Source: JBGPML01 sp041486955 (lineage in GTDB: Bacteria; Patescibacteriota; UBA1384; 2-12-FULL-50-11; DASWYB01). From it: 24,541 bases of DNA. The DNA is taken from contig JBGPML010000008.1 in assembly GCA_041486955.1 (NCBI GenBank), positions 1 to 24,541 of the forward strand. The letters are read 5' to 3'. The notes under the pieces are model-generated. The model was not told the origin of the DNA. It worked only from the letters and a program-made list of their open reading frames with translations, and did no database searches. This document shows, in pieces, positions 13,399 to 22,049 of this stretch (position 1 is the stretch's first letter; the number at the start of each line of letters is the position of its first letter). The position numbers and the translations under genes were made by a program.

Positions 13399-13442
13399 GA
13401 GGCGCTCTCCTCATCCAGACGGATGAGAGAGCGCCTCTTTTT
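13399..13442 (+). terminator. Terminator of module-protein unit 2
   Basis: GAGGCGCTCTCCTCATCC (13399-13416) pairs with GGATGAGAGAGCGCCTC (13421-13437), leaving one bulged C and an AGAC loop. TTTTT follows. The ends of the stem and the preceding CACC match the terminator at 10669-10715. Confidence 0.93.
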
Positions 13443-13456
13443 AATACATAAATGCA

Positions 13457-13485
13457 TTGACGATGGTGCGAGAATTCTAGATGAT
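13457..13485 (+). promoter_or_regulatory. Possible promoter of the 13521-18725 operon
   Basis: TTGACG (13457-13462) is followed after 17 nt by GATGAT (13480-13485), a mediocre -10. The position, just after a strong terminator and 36 nt before the first start codon, supports it. Confidence 0.5.
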
Positions 13486-13520
13486 AAAGTTGTATTTTAT
13501 GCGCCAAACAAGGAGGGTGC

Positions 13521-16500
13521 GTGCCAGTATCTGCAGAAGTCGGTGGTCCGAGTGAAATCGAGCAATCATTTAAGCAATCTGGTTATCCAGAGTCAAAACC
13601 AGTTGGGGACAAAATCCCTAATGGTATTGATGTGTCACAATTTAGGCTAACCAATGAAGGCCTGCAAATGTATGGTCAGCCCATCGCTCCTAATCCCGAT
13701 CAGCTTGAACAATTCCAAGCTCTGAAGAAAACCGTTCAATCTGGCGAATGGCCCGTATTTTGGGAGAAACACGATATTAGTTTCGATCTAATTCATCGCG
13801 ATGGAAAAACCCAGCGAATCGTCAAGTTTAAAGAACCGCGACCCGTAACGATACACCCGGATATGGCTCCAACAGCAAAGATTAACCTTATCGATCTCGA
13901 TAGTAATGGTCCAGGACAAACTAGACAAGTTGAATACCAGGATATCAATCCAAATGTAAGGCCACCGGTTAACCCAGAACCGCTTCCCTTTCAGAATGAT
14001 GAAAGTCCTATTCTCCAATCCCGTGGCAACAAGGGAGGCGAAGTTTATTCTGACGAGGCAGAAAATGGCTTTTCTGGGACTCAAGGAGACGATGGAAGCA
14101 TTTCGGTAGATCAACCTAATTCTGGGCCTGACCCCTTTATCGATCGTCCCAATGCTGCCGATGAGCCTCAGCCGTTTATTGAACGTCCGGTGAGAGAGCC
14201 GCAACCTGATATTGACCCTGGACGAGCTGAAGCCGAAGAAGCGAGTGAAGATGCAGCCGAGACAGGTGACACTAGCGCAGCTAACAGCGAGACTGGTGGA
14301 AACTCCGGTGAGCCGGAAGCATCTGAAGGTGGTGGTGCAACTTCAGATGAACGTGACGGATCCGATACGAAAGGGGAAGCCGGGGCAGAAACTGGCGCTG
14401 ACGGCAAAGATTCCAAAGGTGAAAGCGAATCTAATCCTGATAAAGATGCGAAAGCTGAATCAGGTGATCCAGGGACTGACGAAGAGACAAGGAAAAAAGC
14501 CGAAGAAGTCAAGGCCCGGCTAGCGTCGCTCCGAGAAAGTATTGAAGCCAAACTTGGTGAAGACAAGAAAGGTATGGGGGCTTGGCTGGGTAAAAAAATG
14601 GGCGGTATGCCGGTTTTCCGTGAACGAGCTGGATTTTACTTAAGTGTCGCCACAGCTGCTTCGGGAGTACTCGGACTAGGCGATGTCGGATCATACCTCA
14701 AATATGGTCGTCGGGTCTTAGGGATGGTGAATTACGGCAATGTCTCATCAAAAATGTTGATGGGACGGGAATTTGCCAATGAAGTTCCGGCCGCTTTTCA
14801 ACGATCAGAAGCAATTTTAGCTGAATTAGAAACCAAGCCTGAAGCAGCTAAAGCTGCCGAACTCCAAGAAGAATTTCAAAAATTAATTGCCTATCAAATT
14901 GGTCTCCACCAACATGGCGTTGATTTAGCCCGCTACGCTACCGAAGCGCCTAAAGCCCCGCCACCAGTGATGAGTTTTTGGCGACGAACAGCAAATGCCG
15001 TCGGCAACGCCGTTAAAGAATCGGTCACTACGACAGAAGGACGGAAACGAACCGGTAAGATGCTGCTCTATAGTTCTCCCTTGATTGCTGCAGGATTAGT
15101 GACTGGCGGCATTCTGCCAGTACTCGCCGCCAAAGCCGCCTATGCCGGCGTCAGCGCATTTTCATCGATGGAAGCCTACAAACGGATGAAAGGGGTCGAG
15201 AAAACTGAAGCAACGCCTCGATCTCCGTTAGCCGACAAAACAGCTGAACTAATTGAAAAATATCAAGCCCTTCATGGACTGACTAAACCAGAAGAATCTG
15301 ACGTGGCGGCAACCGCAAAAATGACTGAGATTGAAGCCTTACGGGATAAATTGCTTGGCGCGGCTGACAAAAAACAAAGCGAATTAAAATGGAATAATGT
15401 TCGAGGCAAAGCCTTTAAGCGATCGCTCTATGGAGCTGGAGCGGCATTTGCATTCTTTGCTTTGACCGACTTCTTCCATCCTGCTCACGCGCAAGCGGCG
15501 GGAAGCGAACAACACCGAAGTTCTCCAGGTGGTATATCAAATGAAAAAATGCCCTCAGGAGGAGAAACAGGCAATCAAACACAATTTGCCAATGCTACGA
15601 CAGGAGAGATTAAAGGCATCACCAGCGAACCGATGTCTGGTCCAGAAGCAGCTCATCATATGACTCCAGACGAAGCGCTTAAAGAGGCCTTTAAGCAGGA
15701 ACCTTCCCCTGACACACCTCAAAAATTTGGCTCAGTCTACTCCCAGGGTGGTAAGGAATGGATTAACTTGGACATTGATCACAGTGGTCATGTCAATGCG
15801 CCGGAAAAATTCCAGGTCATCACCGAAGGTGGTCATAAGTATGCGCTCGTGACAGTTGCCGATGTTCGAGGCCATGACGGGGTACCAGAAATCATGACCG
15901 ACCACGCCGTTAAGGTAGAGCTCGTCAATACTTCTGTGAAAGGGGCAGATGAACTGATGCACGACAAGCTTAGCATTGAAGAACAGTATGGCGTCCTTGT
16001 AGACAAGAACCACCCTGATCAATACGTCGTTTCACTCGATGCCAATGAACAGGCCAAATATGGGCCAAAGAATATGGCCCAAGCTTTCATGTTCGGGAAT
16101 AAACGCAGTATTGTTGAAAACATTTTATACAAAGACAATCCATCAGGCTGGGAGCAAGAGAAAACGGCGTATGGATCTAAACTTGATGAAACCATGAACC
16201 GTTCCGACTGGAAGTATACCGTGGGCCGGAGCGGGGCAATGGCCTCGGTCGACAACAATCTAAGCCCTGAAATTCAGGTTGATTGGGATCATAAAACCAA
16301 CCAGTTGATCGGTCACGGCAATAACCTTGATTTCTTATTTAATCCGACTGATCGCCCGCTGGATAAAGAAGAGATTCTGGCCTCAACCGGTGGCGACAAA
16401 GGATTGGCCGCTGCTATCTATCGATCGGGGTTGACCTTCCCTGAGGGTCAGTTGCAAGTTGAAGCCGTAAAATTTGCCGGCCCCAATCCAGCAGACACTG

Positions 16501-16934
16501 AATCAGCCCTGAATTCGATGAAAACTTTTTCTCACGAATTAACCACTCGAATCGACCTGGCTTTTGGCGATCCGACCCGAAAGGCTGAACTACTGCAAAA
16601 AATTCAATCATCTGTCCACGACAATTGGGTGGATCGCGATGTCCTCTTTAAATTACTCGCCATGCCTGAAAAAGCTATAACCGCAGACCAAGCTAAAACA
16701 GGAACACCTCTTGATATAGCCGGACTTGAGAAATATGCTACCGCCAACATTTCGGCCTTTAATAGCTCCCCCTGGCGTATTCCCTTTGAACTACTCAATC
16801 AGACTGTCAAGCGTTTGGGGAGCGCCATCACCAGCGCGTGGCAGGTTGACAAGGGTGACAACATAGTCATTTCTGTGATACTTAATGATCATGACGTCAA
16901 GCAGTTTGTTTTGCCTAAAGTAGAGTCAGCATAA
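13521..16934 (+). CDS. Very large membrane-associated protein of unknown function, 1137 residues
   Basis: The start is GTG 13521, directly after AAGGAGGG (13510-13517). I recognise no family. Residues 1-150 look globular and soluble, with no signal peptide. PFIDRP (206-211) and PFIERP (218-223) are a short repeat. Residues 230-330 are a low-complexity acidic segment rich in Glu, Ser, Gly, Asp and Ala. A charged helix (324-360) follows. Hydrophobic Gly/Ala-rich stretches at about 371-400, 514-547 and 635-659 are candidate membrane segments, the last ending HPAHAQAAG. The rest (about 680-1137) looks globular and mixed alpha/beta. If the membrane calls hold, with an odd number of spans, the C-terminal half may be exported. 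It is first in an operon with a DUF5663-like protein and a phosphomutase. Confidence 0.85.
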   Translation: MPVSAEVGGPSEIEQSFKQSGYPESKPVGDKIPNGIDVSQFRLTNEGLQMYGQPIAPNPDQLEQFQALKKTVQSGEWPVFWEKHDISFDLIHRDGKTQRIVKFKEPRPVTIHPDMAPTAKINLIDLDSNGPGQTRQVEYQDINPNVRPPVNPEPLPFQNDESPILQSRGNKGGEVYSDEAENGFSGTQGDDGSISVDQPNSGPDPFIDRPNAADEPQPFIERPVREPQPDIDPGRAEAEEASEDAAETGDTSAANSETGGNSGEPEASEGGGATSDERDGSDTKGEAGAETGADGKDSKGESESNPDKDAKAESGDPGTDEETRKKAEEVKARLASLRESIEAKLGEDKKGMGAWLGKKMGGMPVFRERAGFYLSVATAASGVLGLGDVGSYLKYGRRVLGMVNYGNVSSKMLMGREFANEVPAAFQRSEAILAELETKPEAAKAAELQEEFQKLIAYQIGLHQHGVDLARYATEAPKAPPPVMSFWRRTANAVGNAVKESVTTTEGRKRTGKMLLYSSPLIAAGLVTGGILPVLAAKAAYAGVSAFSSMEAYKRMKGVEKTEATPRSPLADKTAELIEKYQALHGLTKPEESDVAATAKMTEIEALRDKLLGAADKKQSELKWNNVRGKAFKRSLYGAGAAFAFFALTDFFHPAHAQAAGSEQHRSSPGGISNEKMPSGGETGNQTQFANATTGEIKGITSEPMSGPEAAHHMTPDEALKEAFKQEPSPDTPQKFGSVYSQGGKEWINLDIDHSGHVNAPEKFQVITEGGHKYALVTVADVRGHDGVPEIMTDHAVKVELVNTSVKGADELMHDKLSIEEQYGVLVDKNHPDQYVVSLDANEQAKYGPKNMAQAFMFGNKRSIVENILYKDNPSGWEQEKTAYGSKLDETMNRSDWKYTVGRSGAMASVDNNLSPEIQVDWDHKTNQLIGHGNNLDFLFNPTDRPLDKEEILASTGGDKGLAAAIYRSGLTFPEGQLQVEAVKFAGPNPADTESALNSMKTFSHELTTRIDLAFGDPTRKAELLQKIQSSVHDNWVDRDVLFKLLAMPEKAITADQAKTGTPLDIAGLEKYATANISAFNSSPWRIPFELLNQTVKRLGSAITSAWQVDKGDNIVISVILNDHDVKQFVLPKVESA

Positions 16935-16954
16935 GACTCAAGAAAGGATGCGTT

Positions 16955-17332
16955 ATGAACGACATCAATCAGACAACCAACCAAGATACACCGACTGGGG
17001 CGACCCAGGATTGGAACAGTGCGAGCGATACGGACGTTATGAACGCTGATATTATTATCGCTATGGGGTTAGAAACACTTTCGGAAGCAGAGAAAGTGGC
17101 GATTATTGATGAGATGACAGCAACCGTTCAGCTTGGGGTAGCTAAGCGGGTTATGGATCAACTCGACGAAGCTAAGCAGCAGGAGCTATCAAGCATGATG
17201 GAAAAAGATGATTCAGAAGCGTTGAATCAGTTTCTCGATGCCAATATACCCGATTTTGAAACCTTAATTGAACAGGAAATGGTCGCTTTTAAGCGAGCCA
17301 TGTTAACTGGCAACACGAGTCCGCAAGCCTAA
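16955..17332 (+). CDS. Small acidic DUF5663-like protein
   Basis: The 125-residue protein has a disordered Thr/Asn/Gln-rich head (1-30) and a helical acidic body. The body pattern (LSEAEKVAIIDEMTATVQ, then MMEKDDSEALNQFLDANIP, then EQEMVAFKRAML) resembles a small protein family common in Patescibacteria that I know as DUF5663; this match is from memory and should be treated as probable. The role is unknown. GAAAGGAT lies upstream of ATG 16955. It follows the large gene by 20 nt and precedes the phosphomutase by 13 nt, so all three are likely co-transcribed. Confidence 0.75.
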   Translation: MNDINQTTNQDTPTGATQDWNSASDTDVMNADIIIAMGLETLSEAEKVAIIDEMTATVQLGVAKRVMDQLDEAKQQELSSMMEKDDSEALNQFLDANIPDFETLIEQEMVAFKRAMLTGNTSPQA

Positions 17333-17345
17333 GTCTGGATATATT

Positions 17346-18725
17346 ATGGCTGTTCCCACGTCGGTGTTTCGCGCCTACGATATTCGAGGCATTAAAGAAA
17401 CTGAGATTAATCACGAGTTTGCCCAGCTCCTGGGACGCAGTCTCGTGGCTCATTTTAAGAGTGAGGCGGTGGTTATTGGGTATGATGCCCGGCCGACCTC
17501 AATTGAATTTTCCAAATATTTGTCAGAAGGTATTCAGGAACAAGGGGCCAAAGTCTACAACATCGGTATGGTTCCAACCGAGTTAGTGCCCATTACGGCC
17601 GGCTTGAAGCAGGTCCGGGAAGCCGTGATTATTACCGCTTCGCACAATCCGCCGAATTATGTTGGATTTAAACTGTTAACCGATCATGGGTCGCAGGGTA
17701 TTTTGCCCCAGAATGGCCGAAATGAGATTCAGGCGTTGATGGAATCGCCTGACACAATACCAGCCTCATCTACTCGAGGCGAGGAAATTAAGCACGACCC
17801 GTGGCCGGCCTATATCGACCATCTGTTTTCGATTGTACCGAAAAGCAGCTTTACCAAGCCGCTAAACCTGTTAGCTGAAGCGGGTAATGGTATGGGCGGG
17901 GTGATGGTTCATCACCTCTTACGAGACCTGCCGATTAAGGTTACTCCCCTCTTATTTGAACCAGACGGCACGTATCCTGTTCACACACCCAACCCACACC
18001 TCCCAGAAGCCCGTAAATTGGCCGTTAGCGAGGCGAAGAAGGCTTCATACGACCTAACGGTCATGTTCGATGGCGACGCCGATCGTGCGGCCTTTTTAGA
18101 CGAAAATGCCGAGTTTGTGCCAGCTGACTACTTCGGGACGTTAATTATGGATAAAATCATTCACCCGAAACATCCTGATTCTCCTGTTGTGATTGATTAC
18201 CGGCGCGGTATTGTAACCGAGTGGGCCGGCAAAAAGAATGGTTATGCGGTCTTTCGGGCCAAAGCCGGTTATCCGAATATGAAACGGGCGATAGCTGATC
18301 ACCATGCTGAATTTGGCTTTGAAGCCTCGGCTCACGTGATGTACCGTGATACTTTTATCGCCGAATCATCAGGTTTAACCCTGATGTATATCTTAAAAAT
18401 ATTGAGTGAATCGGACCAAACGATGAGCCAATTGATCGCTCCCTATCGGGAGCAGGCCGTTATGCTTGATGAACTGAATTACGAACATGACAATCCTGAT
18501 GAGTTACTGGCTATCTTAAAAGAAAAATTCAACGATGCTGAGATCACTGAACCCGATGGATTATCGATTCGCTATCCCGAATGGCACGCGACAGTCCGCA
18601 AATCAGGCACTGAACCGTTAGTCCGGCTTAACTTAGAAGCCCATGGACAAGACATGTTAGATCAGGCTTTTTCAAAAATTAACCAGACAATTACACAATC
18701 TGGGGGACACGCTGTGGCACATTAG
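17346..18725 (+). CDS. manB: Phosphomannomutase/phosphoglucomutase
   Basis: The 459-residue protein is a full-length alpha-D-phosphohexomutase that interconverts hexose 6- and 1-phosphates, supplying mannose-1-P or glucose-1-P for sugar nucleotides. FRAYDIRG (8-15) is the N-terminal signature. The active-site phosphoserine loop TASHNPP is at 97-103 with S99. The Mg loop DGDADR is at 242-247. The C-terminal phosphate-binding motif is RKSGTEPLVR (about residue 420). The sugar-specificity loop, usually G-E-x-S-G-H, reads FEASAH, a variant. The start ATG 17346 has no clear ribosome binding site, so coupling to the preceding gene is likely. Its 3' end overlaps the convergent GH130 gene by 35 nt. 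The neighbouring mannoside genes favour a phosphomannomutase role. Confidence 0.93.
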   Translation: MAVPTSVFRAYDIRGIKETEINHEFAQLLGRSLVAHFKSEAVVIGYDARPTSIEFSKYLSEGIQEQGAKVYNIGMVPTELVPITAGLKQVREAVIITASHNPPNYVGFKLLTDHGSQGILPQNGRNEIQALMESPDTIPASSTRGEEIKHDPWPAYIDHLFSIVPKSSFTKPLNLLAEAGNGMGGVMVHHLLRDLPIKVTPLLFEPDGTYPVHTPNPHLPEARKLAVSEAKKASYDLTVMFDGDADRAAFLDENAEFVPADYFGTLIMDKIIHPKHPDSPVVIDYRRGIVTEWAGKKNGYAVFRAKAGYPNMKRAIADHHAEFGFEASAHVMYRDTFIAESSGLTLMYILKILSESDQTMSQLIAPYREQAVMLDELNYEHDNPDELLAILKEKFNDAEITEPDGLSIRYPEWHATVRKSGTEPLVRLNLEAHGQDMLDQAFSKINQTITQSGGHAVAH

Positions 18726-19704
18726 TCATGGGAACAGGTCGGGCCTGATCTGGTATTCGGTAACGATTCAATTCATCTAATAGATCGGATTTTTTAACGT
18801 AGGCGCCGCCTACCGCAAAGTCAGCCCCGCCGTAGTAGACCCAGTAATTTTCGCCGGCTTCAACCGCGCCACAGGTAAACACAACATTCGGGATCGGACC
18901 ATTGGTTTCATAGGGTAAAATCGGTTCAATCATTGGGTAGGGTAATTTGGCCACGGTTGTTTCCGGGTGTTCCAAATCAGCTAAAAAGGCACTGACGCGG
19001 TAGACTCCTCGGTTATCACGGCCATGGTAAAACACCAGCCAGCCGTAATCAGTGTAAATTGGCTGAGAACCAATACCGATTCGGTCATTATCCCAGGCCT
19101 CTCGGTCGGGTTCGACAACCATACACGACTCGTGGCACACGTCTTCCCACGTATTCAAATCGAGGGAACGAGACAGCCAAATGCTCGGGTGACGGCGATG
19201 ATAGAGATAGAAATAGTCGTTATTATTTTCGTGCCAGCGCACGGGGAAAAGAGCGGCGTTTTTGTCGTTATAACTGTGTAAAATCACTCCTCGACGTTCA
19301 AAATTCTGAAAATCAGTCGTAAAAGCTAAAGAAACGCGGGTTTTCCAGTCAACCGCATCCGGGCGAAGATCAGATTTATTTAATGATGCCGCCACATACA
19401 CGACAGCATATTTCCCTTCAATAAACGTTACTCGAGGATCTTCGACACCGCGTTCTTCATATTTGCTGCCTGGATCAGGCGCGAAAACGGGTTGCTCACT
19501 CATAAAATCAAAATGAATCCCGTCGGTCGTGGTGGCCACGCCAAAACGAGACACATTATCGTCCCCCACCGCGCGGTACAGGGCTAAGATTTTGCCATCA
19601 AAAATGGTAATGCCGGGGTTGAGAAGACCTCGGGCCTCCCAGGCAATGCCACTACGCGGCTTGAGTAACGGTTCGGTTGGATGGAGTCGAGTAAGTGATA
19701 TCAC
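18691..19704 (-). CDS. GH130 family beta-mannoside phosphorylase or hydrolase
   Basis: The protein of about 337 residues has the five-bladed beta-propeller signatures of GH130: LLNPGITIFDGKILALYRA (27-45), GVEDPR (86-91) with the expected catalytic Asp, NAALFPVR, GIGSQPI followed by GWLVFYHG, and YYGGADFAVG near the end. GH130 enzymes phosphorolyse beta-mannosides, giving mannose-1-phosphate, or hydrolyse them; I cannot assign the subgroup. The start is uncertain. GTG 19704 gives the usual family start (ISLTRLHPTEPLLKPR) and has GAGGAGGG 12 nt upstream; longer starts at 19737 or 19779 add an unusual tail. It overlaps the end of the glycosyltransferase gene by about 50 nt, so the two are translationally linked, and it overlaps the mannomutase tail to tail. 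Confidence 0.9.
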   Translation of the reverse strand: MISLTRLHPTEPLLKPRSGIAWEARGLLNPGITIFDGKILALYRAVGDDNVSRFGVATTTDGIHFDFMSEQPVFAPDPGSKYEERGVEDPRVTFIEGKYAVVYVAASLNKSDLRPDAVDWKTRVSLAFTTDFQNFERRGVILHSYNDKNAALFPVRWHENNNDYFYLYHRRHPSIWLSRSLDLNTWEDVCHESCMVVEPDREAWDNDRIGIGSQPIYTDYGWLVFYHGRDNRGVYRVSAFLADLEHPETTVAKLPYPMIEPILPYETNGPIPNVVFTCGAVEAGENYWVYYGGADFAVGGAYVKKSDLLDELNRYRIPDQARPVPMTNVPQRVPQIV

Positions 19705-21940
19705 GAGTAGCGATGCCCTCCTCAACCAGCTTAGCATAACACGTGTAGGCCAACAAATACTCGAGTGACGATTCAGCACCTTGGTTTGAGTTGACCCCTA
19801 ATTCGTTCAACCCATCGTAAACTGAATTGCGGGCGATATTAAACATTGGTCGGCGTAAAATATTGTCGCCGTGATACCAGGCGAAGGCCTTTTTAGCCAT
19901 ATCGCGGTAATAACTGTGGCCACTGGCACGGAAAGCCGCGTAACAGGCCTGCACCGTTGAACCGGCTTCGATCGGCTGCTCATCGGCGTGAGCTTTAATG
20001 CCGCCTTTCTTATACCAGCCGTTATTGCCGATAAATCGGAAGTGATTTTCCAGGACATCAAAAGTGTGATCAAGCAGGAAGTTGAGTAAATCCAACCCAA
20101 ACTCACGAAGCTCAGGGTCATTATAGGCCTGGGCGACTTCTAAGAGAGCCATCGGAATACGAGGGTTATCATAGGCAATATCACTGGCTGGCCAAATCCA
20201 GCTTGGATCGCTGTGCTTGGAGAATTCAGACCGAATAAACCCAATCGCTTGATTAAGTAAGGCGTCCCGTTCAGCCACAAGCTCATCCCATTCTAATTCC
20301 TTAAGGCAGACCAAACCGAGTAGGATAAAGGCGATGGTGCGAAGGGAGTCGGCTTCTGGAGCTTTCATAATCATACGACGCATGATTTCCGTCGCCCGTT
20401 TGCGCAGGGCTAATGTTTGCCCATAATGCATGGCATAAGCTACCGCCCAAAAGGTCCGGCCAAACCAGTCGCCGGTGCCCGGAGTACCAATAAGCTTGGC
20501 GTCACCATCCATGTCACAATAGACCAGGCCATTAAGTTCACTTCGACTGATGTAATCAAGGTATAAATCGGCTAATTTTTTATCACCATACTGAATCGCG
20601 ACAATTAAAGCGCGAGCGTTATCGTCAACCGAGTAGCCTTCATCAATATTGTGGCCCTCATGGGTCGCATGTTCGAGCATACCAACTGAGTCAGTCAAGG
20701 CTCGGACATACGAAAGTGTCGGTTTGGCATACACCGACGATTTACGACGCAACGCCAGAAGGTTTTCTAAAATACGCAAATGGCGGAACCCAACTCGAGC
20801 CCAAATCATTCGACGACCCTGGGAGTAACATTTGAGACGCATCCGTTCTGATTGATCCTTTTTGGCAATCCCCTTGAGAATCGCTTTGGCAATAGCTTCA
20901 GGATTTTTCGGTTCAACCAAGAAGCCGCGGCCACCGGCCAACATTTCCTGGGCATAACGATACGGTGTAGAAACACACAACTTACCGGCAGCAATGGCAT
21001 AGGCCAACGCCCCGGACGAGATCTGTTCGAGGTTTTCATATGGCGTGATATAAAAATCACTCGCCATAACATATTTAATCAAGTCTTCGAGGGGAACATA
21101 TTCATTCACAAAACGAACATTATTTTCGAGCCCAAATTCTTTCACGAGTCCCTCAAGCTTTTCGCGATAGACTTCGCCTTCACGCTTTAAAATAACCGGG
21201 TGAGTTTGCCCAACGATGAGATACACAAAATTAGGGTATTTTCTGACCACTTCTGGTAAGGCTTGTATGGCATACTCAATGCCTTTCCCTTCGGAAATCA
21301 AGTTGACACTCGACATCACAATATTATCTTCTAAACCAAAGAGTTTTTTCTCACCGTTCTCTCGGTACGGAAAATCTGGCGTACCATGATGGATCGCCAC
21401 AATCTTTTCCGGGGCAATCCCGTACACTTCTTGTAAAATATCGCCAGCAACAGAGAGCATGACCACTATCCCACTCGATAATTCAGAGAGCTCTTGAATA
21501 ATCCGGAGTTGACTATCGCGAGGGTGTTCCAAAATGGTATGAAAGGTGACGATAAATGGCTTTTTCAGTTTTTTGACAAAATCAACCACATATTGACCGT
21601 CGTTGTCACCATAAATGCCATATTCATGCTGAATGCAGACAACGTCAATAATGCTGTTATTAATATAGTCCAGCACTTTTTCGTAGTCTTCCCATACATT
21701 TTGACGGATCCGACGACTGACTTCCCAGGGGTAGTCCAGCGTTTCAGAGATCGCGTCATCCATAGCAATAACTTCAACCAAGCGATCCGGGTTGAGGTTA
21801 TTAATAGAAGTGATGAGGTCTTTCGAATAGGTGCCGATGCCACAGCGACGGGGTGGATAGGTCGTAAGAAAGGCAATACGCAAATCTAACGGTGCTGAAG
21901 GCACGAGCGCAGACGGTAAGGTCAAATTCATGGTTGCCAC
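19652..21940 (-). CDS. GT4 glycosyltransferase fused to a C-terminal alpha-toroid domain
   Basis: The 762-residue protein has a GT-B fold glycosyltransferase of family GT4 at about 20-400. It begins RIAFLTTYPPRRCGIGTYSK; the donor-side motifs are SSVNLISEGKGIEYAIQALP (210-229) and YENLEQISSGALAYAIAAGK (301-320), with the conserved Glu. Residues about 410-750 are helical repeats with Trp and Asp motifs (YSVDDNARALI, GDWFGRTFWAVAYAMHYG, GWYKKGG, DEQPIEAG) like the (alpha/alpha)6 toroid of several glycosidases. The start is GTG 21940, 6 nt after AGGAGG; ATG 21931 is too far. Pairing with GH130 is a known arrangement for mannoside synthesis or turnover. A bifunctional mannosyltransferase with a carbohydrate-processing or -binding partner domain is likely. 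No signal peptide. Confidence 0.92.
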   Translation of the reverse strand: MATMNLTLPSALVPSAPLDLRIAFLTTYPPRRCGIGTYSKDLITSINNLNPDRLVEVIAMDDAISETLDYPWEVSRRIRQNVWEDYEKVLDYINNSIIDVVCIQHEYGIYGDNDGQYVVDFVKKLKKPFIVTFHTILEHPRDSQLRIIQELSELSSGIVVMLSVAGDILQEVYGIAPEKIVAIHHGTPDFPYRENGEKKLFGLEDNIVMSSVNLISEGKGIEYAIQALPEVVRKYPNFVYLIVGQTHPVILKREGEVYREKLEGLVKEFGLENNVRFVNEYVPLEDLIKYVMASDFYITPYENLEQISSGALAYAIAAGKLCVSTPYRYAQEMLAGGRGFLVEPKNPEAIAKAILKGIAKKDQSERMRLKCYSQGRRMIWARVGFRHLRILENLLALRRKSSVYAKPTLSYVRALTDSVGMLEHATHEGHNIDEGYSVDDNARALIVAIQYGDKKLADLYLDYISRSELNGLVYCDMDGDAKLIGTPGTGDWFGRTFWAVAYAMHYGQTLALRKRATEIMRRMIMKAPEADSLRTIAFILLGLVCLKELEWDELVAERDALLNQAIGFIRSEFSKHSDPSWIWPASDIAYDNPRIPMALLEVAQAYNDPELREFGLDLLNFLLDHTFDVLENHFRFIGNNGWYKKGGIKAHADEQPIEAGSTVQACYAAFRASGHSYYRDMAKKAFAWYHGDNILRRPMFNIARNSVYDGLNELGVNSNQGAESSLEYLLAYTCYAKLVEEGIATRDITYSTPSNRTVTQAA

Positions 21941-21964
21941 TTTCTCCCTCCTGATAACAGGAAT

Positions 21965-21993
21965 AGTCTAGCACAAATTGGTTATTTCGTAAA
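21965..21993 (-). promoter_or_regulatory. Promoter of the GT4-GH130 operon
   Basis: On the minus strand TTTACG (21993-21988) and TAGACT (21970-21965) have a 17-nt spacer. AGGAGGG follows close to the GTG start. Confidence 0.6.
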
Positions 21994-22011
21994 GCGGCTA
22001 AGGGCGGTATT

Positions 22012-22041
22012 TTGCATTACATCTGCTAATCTGATTATAAT
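22012..22041 (+). promoter_or_regulatory. Promoter of the SpoU-like gene, probably leaderless
   Basis: TTGCAT (22012-22017) and a perfect TATAAT (22036-22041) have an 18-nt spacer. The predicted transcript start (about 22047-22049) falls at the ATG (22050), and no ribosome binding site is present. Confidence 0.6.
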
Positions 22042-22049
22042 TATTAGTT

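Noticed and set aside
14212..14566. Long open frames on both strands within the acidic segment of the large gene
   Set aside because: They are by-products of the low-complexity Glu/Ser/Gly/Asp codons; only the 13521-16934 frame has a start site and continuity.
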